Source: Bacteroidota bacterium
GTDB lineage: Bacteria; Bacteroidota; Bacteroidia; Cytophagales; Cyclobacteriaceae
Assembly: GCA_023393375.1 (NCBI GenBank)
Contig: JAEWLI010000162.1
Coordinates: 1-5,636 of the forward strand
Length of the DNA stretch: 5,636 nt
Reading direction: 5' to 3'
The position numbers and the translations under genes were made by a program. The notes beneath the pieces were generated by a model, which was not told the DNA's origin, ran no database searches, and saw nothing but the letters and a program-made list of their open reading frames with translations. Shown in pieces: positions 1 to 5,588 of this stretch (positions are counted from its first letter, which is position 1; each line of letters begins with the position of its first letter).

Positions 1-410
1 GATTTGGGGTATATTGGTTCATGTTCAGGGATGCTCAGGAAGAAGTAATTGTTCAGGAGAACTCCTTTGAATTGCCCACTCCAGAACCTCAGGTTATTGA
101 GGAACCAATAGTTGAATATGTAGAACCTGAACCAGAGGTAGTAAAAACTACTGGTGAATTTCAAGCTGTTGGCATGTCTACAGGCTCATATTATGTTGTA
201 GTTGGCAGCTTTATTGATGACGACCTTGCAAGAGACCAAAGCAACAGGATCAACAAGGATGGTATGGATACCTATTTAATAGAACCGTACAATAACAATA
301 AATTTTATCGTTTGGCTGTTGGTAATTTTAGTTCTTGGAACGATGCAGCAGACAAAATGGAAGACTTAAAATCCACTTTTGGACATGAAATTTGGGTTTT
401 AAAATATTAA
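1..410 (+). CDS. SPOR-domain cell-wall-binding protein, 5'-partial
   Basis: The reading frame is open from the left edge (first full codon at base 3) to TAA at 408-410. An ATG lies at 21, but the codons before it read FGVYWF, which looks like the end of a membrane segment, so I treat the gene as continuing upstream. Numbering from that ATG, residues 1-50 are an acidic Pro/Glu linker (PEPQVIEEP, EPEPEV) and residues 56-128 form a SPOR domain. Its two hallmark strands are visible: YYVVVGSF at 57-64 and FYRLAVGNF at 95-103. SPOR domains bind peptidoglycan stripped of stem peptides, typically at division septa. The layout of membrane anchor, acidic linker and C-terminal SPOR domain fits a bitopic inner-membrane protein with its SPOR domain in the periplasm. 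It lies 80 bases upstream of exbB on the same strand. The domain call is firm; the cellular role is inferred. Confidence 0.85.
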   Translation, partial: FGVYWFMFRDAQEEVIVQENSFELPTPEPQVIEEPIVEYVEPEPEVVKTTGEFQAVGMSTGSYYVVVGSFIDDDLARDQSNRINKDGMDTYLIEPYNNNKFYRLAVGNFSSWNDAADKMEDLKSTFGHEIWVLKY

Positions 411-490
411 TTTAAATACAAACAAGACTGGTTCGGTCTTTGGTGTAGTGCCTGAGACAACTTTTAGCCCTAAAAATTTTATATAAACAT

Positions 491-1168
491 ATGAATCTAT
501 TACAAATTACGGTTGACACGCTGAGTGTGGATGAAGTGAATGAGTCGGTGTCATTGATTGACTTATTATTTGAAGGGGGATTTATGATGATCCCCATTAT
601 TTTGTTATCGGGGATGGCTGTTTATATTTTTGTTGAAAGACTGCTCACCATCAAAAAAGCTTCCCAAACCTCCCCCCACTTTATGGAGAAGATAAAACGG
701 CATGTAGCCAACGGTGATATCAATGGTGCCCGACTGCTGTGTACTGATGAAAATACACCGATAGCCAAAATGATTGAAAAAGGGATTTCCCGGATCGGTA
801 GCCCATTAAAAAATATTGAAGTAGCAATAGAAAATGTGGGTAAAATAGAAGTGTACAATCTCGAAAAGAACCTATCCGTGTTGGCTACTATTGCAGGAGC
901 AGCACCCATGATTGGTTTTTTGGGAACTGTAACAGGTATGATACAGGCTTTTATTGCCATTGCCCAGCAAGAAGGTACAGTTAGCCCCAAATTATTATCT
1001 TCAGGTATTTACGAAGCCATGATCACCACAGCTTCTGGATTGATGGTAGGTATTGTAGCGTACCTGGGATACAACTATCTGGTAACCAGGGTTCAAAAAC
1101 TTGTCCACCATATGGAATATTCCTCAATCGATTTTATTGATCTTTTACAGGAACCCAGAACCAAATAA
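491..1168 (+). CDS. exbB: ExbB/TolQ/MotA-family proton channel subunit
   Basis: This 225-residue inner-membrane protein forms, with ExbD, the proton channel that energises a TonB-type transducer. Three membrane segments are visible: about residues 28-48 (GGFMMIPIILLSGMAVYIF), 130-157 and 174-197. Helix 2 carries the family signature GFLGTVTGMI (142-151) and helix 3 carries EAMITTASGLMVGI (175-188). The cytoplasmic region between helices 1 and 2 (about 50-128) contains the usual GDINGARLLC segment, where ExbB/TolQ proteins have a small helical domain. ATG 491 is preferred over the internal Met32 because it keeps an amphipathic N-terminal stretch before helix 1 and sits in an A-rich context. 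No Shine-Dalgarno sequence is present, as is usual in Bacteroidota. ExbB, TolQ and MotA-like subunits share this fold; exbD and tonB downstream favour ExbB, although a Tol-like role is possible. Confidence 0.93.
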   Translation: MNLLQITVDTLSVDEVNESVSLIDLLFEGGFMMIPIILLSGMAVYIFVERLLTIKKASQTSPHFMEKIKRHVANGDINGARLLCTDENTPIAKMIEKGISRIGSPLKNIEVAIENVGKIEVYNLEKNLSVLATIAGAAPMIGFLGTVTGMIQAFIAIAQQEGTVSPKLLSSGIYEAMITTASGLMVGIVAYLGYNYLVTRVQKLVHHMEYSSIDFIDLLQEPRTK

Positions 1169-1212
1169 ATACAACAGATATAATAAGTTGACCCTAAATA
1201 TTTCAACCTAAA

Positions 1213-1602
1213 ATGGATTTAAAATCAAAACATAAAATAGAAGCTGCCTTTAGTTTGTCTTCCATGACGGACATTATCTTTTTGTTGCTGATCTTTTTTA
1301 TGTTAACCTCCACTTTCGTTACACCTTCCGGTTTACCGGTGAACTTACCATCTAGTAAATCTTCAACAATAGTTTTACAAAGAGTGAGTGTAACAATCAC
1401 CACAGACCTTCGTTATTTTGTTAATGACAAGAGAAGCTCTTTTACACAATTGGAACAGGATTTGCGGGAAGCATTGGAAGGTCAGGAAGGAGTAGTGGTG
1501 CTTCATGTTGATAAAAGTGTGCCGGTTGAGCACCTGGTAAATGTGGCCGGAATAGCTACTTCGATGAATGCCAAAGTAACCATAGCTACAAAACAAAATT
1601 AG
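1213..1602 (+). CDS. exbD: ExbD/TolR-family biopolymer transporter
   Basis: This 129-residue partner of ExbB has one N-terminal membrane helix and a periplasmic domain. The helix spans about residues 18-35 (MTDIIFLLLIFFMLTSTF). Asp20 sits at the start of the helix, the position of the essential proton-carrying Asp of ExbD/TolR (Asp25 in E. coli ExbD). The short cytoplasmic N-terminus has several lysines (MDLKSKHKIE). Residues 41-127 form the periplasmic domain, beginning LPVNLPSS and ending KVTIATKQN, with the usual VVLHVDKSVPVEHLVNV block (95-109). It lies 44 bases after exbB and its stop is 2 bases before the tonB ATG. The length is normal for the family. Many Bacteroidota carry two consecutive ExbD genes; only one is present here. 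Confidence 0.93.
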   Translation: MDLKSKHKIEAAFSLSSMTDIIFLLLIFFMLTSTFVTPSGLPVNLPSSKSSTIVLQRVSVTITTDLRYFVNDKRSSFTQLEQDLREALEGQEGVVVLHVDKSVPVEHLVNVAGIATSMNAKVTIATKQN

Positions 1603-1604
1603 TA

Positions 1605-2462
1605 ATGTCGGAACAGGAAAAAAAGAATAAAAAAATAGGGTTGATGTTTTCCATTGGATTACATGCGGCTTTGCTAATTCTTTTTTTCTTCATCATGGCA
1701 TGGCGTCAACCAAATCCTCCACATCCGGAATATGGAATTGAACTAAACTTTGGCTTGGAACAAGCTGGCTCAGGGAATATTCAACCAGAAAACCGTCCTT
1801 CTCCACAACCTCAACCAGAACCAGAACAGCCCGCTGAAGCTCAGCCGGAGGTTCAGGAAACAGTGGAACCACAACCGGAAGTAATTGAAGAAATGAAAGT
1901 GGAAGAGTCGCCATCGGTTCAACCCGATCCTACTCCAATTACACAAAAACCAAAAGTTGAAAAGCCTGTAGAAAAACCGAAGGAAGAACCAAAACCTACT
2001 CCTAAACCTCAGCCTAAGGAAGAAGTAAAAGAACCACAGAAGCAGACAAGTACCGCCAATACCCAAAATACAGAAGCTAAAACAGGTTCTGCCCCCAGTC
2101 AGGGTGATCAACCTGGAAAAACAGGTGATCAAGGCGATCCGGAAGGAACTGTAGATGCACGTGCTTTATATGGAACTCCCGGAGGTGGTGATGGTGCTAG
2201 TTTTGATTTGGCAGGCTGGCGTTGGGATGATATTCCAAAACCCAGAGAGACATCTAATGAAACTGGCAGGGTAGTTTTCAGAATAAAAGTAGACGATAGA
2301 GGGGATGTGATTGAAATTGTGACCCTTGAAAGCACGGTAAGTCCCGGGGTAGAAAACATTTATAAAGAAGCTGCCCGTCGGACTACTTTCAGTCGTTCTA
2401 CAGCAGGCCCAGTGCCACCACAAACCACCGGAACTATTACATTCATCATCAGGTCGAGGTAA
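1605..2462 (+). CDS. tonB: TonB-type energy transducer with atypical C-terminal domain
   Basis: This 285-residue transducer carries energy from ExbB-ExbD across the periplasm to outer-membrane receptors. Residues 1-10 are cytoplasmic and basic, and 11-33 form the signal-anchor helix. Ser16 and His20 in this helix match the S-x3-H spacing of the functionally critical Ser16/His20 of E. coli TonB. A conserved-looking post-membrane stretch, PEYGIELNFG (41-50), is followed by a long extended linker (about 60-147) of Pro-Glu, Pro-Lys and Gln repeats, then a flexible Gly/Ser/Gln part (148-200). Residues 201-285 form the C-terminal domain, with RVVFRIKVDDRGDVIEIVT (222-240) aligning to the TonB_C core. 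The usual YP-x2-A motif at the domain entrance is absent; GWRWDDIPKP takes its place. The start follows the exbD stop by 2 bases. A TolA-like role cannot be excluded, and the gene symbol is a family-level call. Confidence 0.85.
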   Translation: MSEQEKKNKKIGLMFSIGLHAALLILFFFIMAWRQPNPPHPEYGIELNFGLEQAGSGNIQPENRPSPQPQPEPEQPAEAQPEVQETVEPQPEVIEEMKVEESPSVQPDPTPITQKPKVEKPVEKPKEEPKPTPKPQPKEEVKEPQKQTSTANTQNTEAKTGSAPSQGDQPGKTGDQGDPEGTVDARALYGTPGGGDGASFDLAGWRWDDIPKPRETSNETGRVVFRIKVDDRGDVIEIVTLESTVSPGVENIYKEAARRTTFSRSTAGPVPPQTTGTITFIIRSR

Positions 2463-2465
2463 TCA

Positions 2466-3755
2466 ATGAATTTTCAGCAAACGTTGGATTATCTGTACGG
2501 TAATCTTCCTATGTACCAACGGATTGGAACTGCGGCTTTTAAAAAGGATTTATCCAATACAATTGCCTTGTGTACACATTTGGGAAATCCACAAACCCGC
2601 TTTAAGTCTATACATGTTGGGGGTACCAATGGCAAAGGGAGTAGTTCCCACATGATTGCATCTGTTTTACAAAGTGCCGGATATAAAGTAGGATTGTACA
2701 CTTCCCCGCATCTGAAGAGTTTTACGGAGCGGATCAGGATCAATGGAAAGGAAATGGAGGAAGATGCGGTTGTTCAGTTTGTGAAGCAGCATCGAGCGAC
2801 CATTGATGCCATACAACCTTCTTTTTTCGAAATGACTGTTGCCATGGCTTTTGCTTATTTTGCTGATCAGCAAGTAGATTTTGCAGTAGTTGAGGTAGGT
2901 TTGGGTGGCCGTTTGGATTCTACCAATATCATTCTGCCAGAAATTTCATTGATTACCAATATCAGTTATGACCATCAGGCGATGTTGGGCAATACTTTGG
3001 CTGAAATAGCTTTTGAGAAAGCAGGAATTATCAAAAAAAATATTCCGGTAGTTATCAGTGAAAATCAAACTGAAACAGCATCTGTTTTCTTGGAAAAATC
3101 AAAAGAGATGGAGACTCCTTTGTATTTTGCCTCAAAAGAATATCAGGTGACATTGATTGAAAAACTCTCCGATAAGATGCGGATAAAGGTGGATACTGAG
3201 AATAAGTTCTCTGGAGAGCTGATTCTTGATCTTACAGGATCCTATCAGTTGCTTAACATCCCCGGTGTATTAAAAACCTTGGAACTATTATCATACAAAT
3301 ATCCGTCTATCACATTTGAAACCATTATCAAAGGGATTTCAACTGTAAAAGTTAATACAGGATTAAAGGGTCGTTGGCAGATTCTGCAAAGAAACCCGGT
3401 GGTCATTTGTGATACAGGTCACAATGAAGCAGGGATAAAGTTGGTGATAGAGCAATTAAAACTGTTGAATCCTAAAAAACTTTTGATGATTATGGGCATG
3501 GTGAATGACAAGCCAGCCGAAAAAATTTTAAAACTTTTACCAAAACAGGCTTATTACTATTTTTGTGAAGCTAATATTCCACGGGCCTTGGATGCCGTGC
3601 AACTTTATTCTGCTGCACAGCAACATGGGTTAGTTGGTGAGGTGGAAAAGGATGTCAATCGTGCTATTAAAAAAGCGGTCTCGTTGGCCGGAAAAGATGA
3701 TGTGATTTTCGTGGGGGGGAGCAGTTTTGTAGTAGCTGAAATTAATGGATTGTAA
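2466..3755 (+). CDS. folC: Bifunctional folylpolyglutamate synthase / dihydrofolate synthase
   Basis: FolC is a cytoplasmic Mur-ligase-family enzyme. It uses ATP to add glutamate to dihydropteroate, giving dihydrofolate, and to tetrahydrofolates, giving polyglutamates. The 429-residue length is normal. Motifs in order: the ATP-binding P-loop GTNGKGS (53-59), SPHL (80-83) with ERIRING (88-94), FFEMTVAMAFAYF (120-132), EVGLGGRLDSTN (143-154), ISYDH (166-170), and FEKAGIIK (183-190), which includes the lysine-bearing EKAGI motif. The C-terminal Mur-ligase domain starts near 298 with GLKGRW (299-304) and contains CDTGHNEAG (315-323), the DxGHN signature for substrate or ATP contacts. All catalytic motifs are intact. 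The ATG lies 3 bases after the tonB stop, leaving no room for a separate promoter or riboswitch immediately before it. Dual activity is usual for bacterial FolC but is inferred here. Confidence 0.96.
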   Translation: MNFQQTLDYLYGNLPMYQRIGTAAFKKDLSNTIALCTHLGNPQTRFKSIHVGGTNGKGSSSHMIASVLQSAGYKVGLYTSPHLKSFTERIRINGKEMEEDAVVQFVKQHRATIDAIQPSFFEMTVAMAFAYFADQQVDFAVVEVGLGGRLDSTNIILPEISLITNISYDHQAMLGNTLAEIAFEKAGIIKKNIPVVISENQTETASVFLEKSKEMETPLYFASKEYQVTLIEKLSDKMRIKVDTENKFSGELILDLTGSYQLLNIPGVLKTLELLSYKYPSITFETIIKGISTVKVNTGLKGRWQILQRNPVVICDTGHNEAGIKLVIEQLKLLNPKKLLMIMGMVNDKPAEKILKLLPKQAYYYFCEANIPRALDAVQLYSAAQQHGLVGEVEKDVNRAIKKAVSLAGKDDVIFVGGSSFVVAEINGL

Positions 3756-3758
3756 GAA

Positions 3759-4421
3759 ATGGCAAGAACCAAGTTGATCAAGTTCAGGGACAATGCAATT
3801 ACCGAAAATGTTTTGGAGCCGGGAAAACCTTTATTTGAGAAAATAAGAGGATTGTGGCGGGTAGAAATGTTCGGCAATGATCATCCCATTGTATTGGAAT
3901 TGGCTTGCGGCATGGGTGAATATTCAGTAGGCCTTGCGAAAAATTTCCCTGAAAAAAACTTTATTGGTGTAGATATAAAAGGCTCCCGATTGTGGTCAGG
4001 AAGTAATAATTCCCGGTTATTAGGTTTACGTAACACTGCTTTTTTGCGGACTAAAATCCAATCTATTGATAAATTTTTTAATGAAGATGAGGTGGATGAG
4101 ATATGGATCATTTTTCCGGATCCACGGCCAAGAACCAAAGAAGCCAGAAAACGGCTCACCCATCCACGTTTCCTTAATATGTATAAGTATATTATGAAAT
4201 CAGGGGGTTGGGTTCATTTCAAAACAGATAACGGTCCATTGTTTGATTTTTCATTAGAGGTTTTACAAAACAGGGACGATGTGGAAGACCTAACTTTTAC
4301 CTATGACCTTTACAGCTCCCATTTCTTAAAGGATCATTTCGACATCACCACAAAATACGAACAAATACACTCTGCCGAAGGAAATACTATAAAATATTTG
4401 AAATTTAGATTGGTGAAGTAA
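3759..4421 (+). CDS. trmB: tRNA (guanine(46)-N7)-methyltransferase
   Basis: TrmB uses S-adenosylmethionine to form m7G at position 46 in the variable loop of many tRNAs. The 220-residue length is normal. The Rossmann-fold AdoMet motif I is VLELACGMGEYSVGLA (45-60), followed by the acidic motif II strand NFIGVDIKGSRLW (67-79). The family signature FPDPRPR (119-125) leads into KRLTHPRFL (131-139). FKTDNGPLF (154-162) supplies the conserved TD pair, and the C-terminal TKYEQIHSAEGNTI (198-211) matches the TxYE-x-EG-I substrate-binding motif. The signature has Arg where proteobacterial TrmB has Trp (FPDPWPKK); I read this as lineage variation rather than damage. The ATG lies 3 bases after the folC stop. 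This appears to be the last gene of the plus-strand cluster, because repeat-rich DNA begins at once after its TAA. Confidence 0.96.
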   Translation: MARTKLIKFRDNAITENVLEPGKPLFEKIRGLWRVEMFGNDHPIVLELACGMGEYSVGLAKNFPEKNFIGVDIKGSRLWSGSNNSRLLGLRNTAFLRTKIQSIDKFFNEDEVDEIWIIFPDPRPRTKEARKRLTHPRFLNMYKYIMKSGGWVHFKTDNGPLFDFSLEVLQNRDDVEDLTFTYDLYSSHFLKDHFDITTKYEQIHSAEGNTIKYLKFRLVK

Positions 4422-4423
4422 GT

Positions 4424-4451
4424 TCATAGCTCAAAGCTGAAAGCTGAAAGC
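4424..4451. repeat. Heptamer array A (consensus TSAAAGC, 4 units)
   Basis: Four consecutive 7-base units start 2 bases after the trmB stop: tcatagc, tcaaagc, tgaaagc, tgaaagc. The period is exactly seven and the last two units are identical. The array is too short and lacks spacers for CRISPR. Its position directly after the final stop codon could affect the transcript 3' end, but there is no dyad symmetry or T-run to support a terminator. Confidence 0.75.
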
Positions 4452-4475
4452 AACCACGGATAAGCATAATAGTTC

Positions 4476-4601
4476 GTTACTATTCAACCCTCAACCATTA
4501 TTGCAAATCAGGTAAATCTTGACTGAATTGCATACTCACGACTTTGACGTCATCCCTGTGCAGACAGGGATCTCCCAGGTTTTGTACTCAGTATCGGTTA
4601 A
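4476..4601 (+). repeat. Long interspersed repeat, copy 1 (most complete)
   Basis: This is the most complete of three related units. It begins gttactattcaacc, contains the direct heptamer pair ttcaacc/ctcaacc (4483-4496), passes through catactcacgacttt, carries a REP-like hairpin at 4552-4571, and ends with caggttttgtactcagtat followed by cggttaa. The left 92 bases match copy 2 with about 13 mismatches and two single-base indels by hand alignment. The right part matches copy 3 closely from ctcacgact onward. No transposase-coding frame lies inside, so it is non-autonomous at best. Confidence 0.8.
4552..4571 (+). repeat. REP-like palindrome R1 (8-bp stem, GCAG loop)
   Basis: ATCCCTGT (4552-4559) and ACAGGGAT (4564-4571) pair perfectly around a GCAG loop, preceded by gacgtc. 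The downstream sequence ctcccaggtttt has only a short T-run after a gap, so a terminator role is possible but weak. It belongs to the same family as R4 at 5507-5524, in the opposite orientation. Confidence 0.8.
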
Positions 4602-4614
4602 ACTAAAGAAAAAT

Positions 4615-4656
4615 AGATCGCAAATCGTCATTCAGAATTCGTCATTCGCAAATCGA
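4615..4656. repeat. Heptamer array B (consensus near AATTCGT, 6 units)
   Basis: Six consecutive 7-base units are visible: agatcgc, aaatcgt, cattcag, aattcgt, cattcgc, aaatcga. The phase is kept exactly over 42 bases although individual units vary. Longer matches also appear within it, such as cgcaaatcg at 4619-4627 and 4647-4655. An 11-base relative, gtcattcgcaa, recurs at 5464-5474. Confidence 0.7.
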
Positions 4657-4693
4657 ATTTTTGATTTTTCCCACTTTGTGGGTGTTATCACTA

Positions 4694-4710
4694 ACAAACC
4701 ACTAGTCATT
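4694..4710 (+). repeat. Possible degenerate arm matching the R4 flank in inverse
   Basis: The stretch acaaacca-ctag-tcatt matches the reverse complement of 5523-5544, which reads acaaacca-cca-ctag-cg-tcatt, with two short gaps. In the downstream copy this flank leads into intact hairpin R4. Here the sequence that follows (gctcaggttgcttg) is not a clear palindrome. It may be a decayed element of the same family or a chance match. Confidence 0.4.
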
Positions 4711-4774
4711 GCTCAGGTTGCTTGTTTTGCAATTGATGCTAAGATAGATAAAAGTGCCTAATGTGAGATTGGCC

Positions 4775-4866
4775 GTTATTATTCAACCTTCAACCATTAT
4801 TTGCAAAGCAGATAAATCTTGGTTGAAAAGCATACTATCGACTTAATATCATCCCTGTGCAGACAG
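4775..4866 (+). repeat. Long interspersed repeat, copy 2 (truncated in the hairpin)
   Basis: This copy begins gttattattcaacc, with the tandem pair ttcaacc/ttcaacc (4782-4795), and follows copy 1 for 92 bases. It ends inside the REP-like hairpin at atccctgtgcagacag (4851-4866). The right arm is cut after ACAG, leaving a 4-bp stem instead of 8. The match stops 1 base before the stop codon of the minus-strand gene (4868-4870). The part present in copies 1 and 3 (gggatc through gttaa) is missing. Confidence 0.8.
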
Positions 4867-4867
4867 T

Positions 4868-5287
4868 TTATAAACTCAAAATTGGCGTGGTTTGAGCCAA
4901 AGCAATTGTCCATTTATTATTTTCTTTTACGAGAACATAGGTTAATGATCCTTTTTGCGAAGGATATTCCTTCTCCTTGCTAGTACGCTCATCAAATACA
5001 TGTTTTATACAGCTTACAATAGCTACTTCAGGTTTTATAAACCTGATATCTTCAACAGTATTTTTAGTGATGACTTTAGCAAGGGGACTGGCAAGAGCTT
5101 GTTGCATGGCACTCTCGAGTTTTTCACGACCTAACACCCGTTTACCTGTAAAATTTACAATCACTACTTCTTCAGAATGAAGTGCCAAAAAAGGAACAGG
5201 GTTATGCTGGTTTTCAACTGCTTCCTCTATTACTTTGCGAATAGCAGGTATGTCATCGCCTTGATATTTAATCTTATCTTTCTCCAT
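4868..5287 (-). CDS. Small NTF2-like / SnoaL-type protein (SgcJ/EcaC-like)
   Basis: This 139-residue protein has no signal peptide or membrane segment and is probably cytoplasmic. After an N-terminal helix (DIPAIRKVIEEAVENQ, 12-27), it shows the order typical of SnoaL-like NTF2 folds. EEVVIVNFTGKRVLGREKLE (39-58) resembles the usual 'V-x-G-x2-GR-x2-I' turn, VEDIRFIKPEVAIVSCIKHV (78-97) resembles the 'D-I-R-x-L-x-P-x-V-A-x-V' strand pair, and SLTYVLVKENNKWTIALAQTTPI (114-136) gives the last two strands. Proteins with this pattern are often annotated SgcJ/EcaC family oxidoreductase, but that name implies no demonstrated reaction, and I cannot assign a substrate. The ATG is the only Met start in the frame and follows an A-rich stretch. 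The gene is single, on the opposite strand to the upstream cluster, and lies between two partial copies of the long repeat. Confidence 0.75.
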   Translation of the reverse strand: MEKDKIKYQGDDIPAIRKVIEEAVENQHNPVPFLALHSEEVVIVNFTGKRVLGREKLESAMQQALASPLAKVITKNTVEDIRFIKPEVAIVSCIKHVFDERTSKEKEYPSQKGSLTYVLVKENNKWTIALAQTTPILSL

Positions 5288-5316
5288 TTCACTTTTTTAA
5301 ATACTTTATTTACGTT

Positions 5317-5347
5317 CATAATAATCTTATAGTTTAAAGTTTTCAAA
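5317..5347 (-). promoter_or_regulatory. Weak candidate Bacteroidota-type promoter for the minus-strand gene
   Basis: Read on the minus strand, TTTG (5344-5347) is followed after 19 bases by TTATTATG (5317-5324), 29 bases before the start codon at 5287. The Bacteroidota sigma-ABfr pattern is TTTG, about 19-21 bases, then TAnnTTTG. The -33 box is exact but the -7 box matches only four of six defined positions, in very AT-rich DNA, so chance is a real possibility. Confidence 0.3.
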
Positions 5348-5355
5348 ATTTCACG

Positions 5356-5444
5356 GCAGATTAATATTGATTCAATAGTATCTCACGACTGTGATGTCAC
5401 AGTGCAGACAGGGATCCCCCAGGTTTTATACTCAGTATCGTTAA
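5356..5444 (+). repeat. Long interspersed repeat, copy 3 (left end missing, hairpin arm damaged)
   Basis: From gcagat (5356) it follows copies 1 and 2. The sequence ctcacgact is at 5382-5390, then gtgatgtca, then gtgcagacagggatc, and it closes with caggttttatactcagtat followed by cgttaa, matching the right end of copy 1. The left 30 or so bases with the ttcaacc pair are absent or unrecognisable. The left arm of the hairpin is reduced: where copy 1 has tcatccctgtgcag, this copy has tcacagtgcag, so the 8-bp stem cannot form. It has the same orientation as copies 1 and 2 and lies upstream of the minus-strand gene. Confidence 0.75.
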
Positions 5445-5506
5445 GTACTGTTGCAAGGTCACTTGTCATTCGCAATTATACCAGTCAATTTACCATCATC
5501 AGGAGT

Positions 5507-5524
5507 TTCCTGCCTGCGCAGGAA
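5507..5524 (-). repeat. REP-like palindrome R4 (7-bp stem, inverted orientation)
   Basis: TTCCTGC (5507-5513) pairs perfectly with GCAGGAA (5518-5524). On the minus strand it reads cgtca-TTCCTGC-GCAG-GCAGGAA, with the same CGTCA leader and GCAG loop as R1. Relative to R1 it differs at two stem pairs (T-A for C-G and C-G for T-A), and both partners change together. It stands alone, without the rest of the long repeat. Confidence 0.8.
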
Positions 5525-5588
5525 TGACGCTAGTGGTGGTTTGTAATTTTGTGGTAAGGTTGGAGTTCAAGATTGAAAAAATTGAAAA

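Larger units (their letters stand above)
4422..4867. other. Repeat-rich intergenic region between convergent genes
   Basis: This 446-base stretch separates trmB (plus strand) from the small minus-strand gene. It holds heptamer array A (4424-4451), long repeat copy 1 (4476-4601), heptamer array B (4615-4656), a 5-bp CCCAC/GTGGG hairpin (4670-4682), a possible inverted-repeat arm (4694-4710) and long repeat copy 2 (4775-4866). A frame open from TTG 4519 to 4761 crosses these repeats and looks like chance. No RNA gene or canonical hairpin-plus-T-run terminator was found for either flanking gene. The REP hairpin at 4552-4571 is the best candidate transcript end for the plus-strand cluster. Confidence 0.7.

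Noticed and set aside
424..440. Hairpin aagac/gtctt between the SPOR gene and exbB, considered as a terminator or attenuator
   Set aside because: The stem is only 5 bp with a 7-base loop and is followed by tggtgtag rather than a T-run.
411..490. A promoter for exbB in the 80-base gap
   Set aside because: TTTG occurs at 439-442, but no TAnnTTTG-like box lies at the expected distance, so I do not call one.
1770..2132. A 120-residue minus-strand frame rich in Phe, Leu and Arg
   Set aside because: It is the antisense shadow of the Pro/Glu/Lys-rich TonB linker, whose codon bias removes stops on the opposite strand.
4119..4137. TrmB FPDPRPR in place of FPDPWPKK as a sign of an inactivated enzyme
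   Set aside because: All other TrmB motifs are intact, and the Arg form reads as a lineage variant rather than damage.
4424..4656. A short CRISPR array
   Set aside because: The repeated units are 7 bases and directly tandem, with no spacers of regular length and no cas genes.
4670..4682. CCCAC-TTT-GTGGG hairpin considered as a terminator
   Set aside because: The stem is perfect but short. The T-rich stretch lies before it on the plus strand, and the minus-strand read-out is A-rich, so neither direction fits an intrinsic terminator.
4519..4761. An 80-residue plus-strand frame starting at TTG
   Set aside because: It runs through long repeat copy 1, heptamer array B and unrelated intergenic DNA. 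It has a non-ATG start, no domain-like pattern and no start context, so I read it as a chance frame over repeats.
4977..5180. A 67-residue plus-strand frame opposite the minus-strand gene
   Set aside because: It lies wholly antisense to a frame with a clear NTF2-like pattern, and its own translation shows no recognisable domain.
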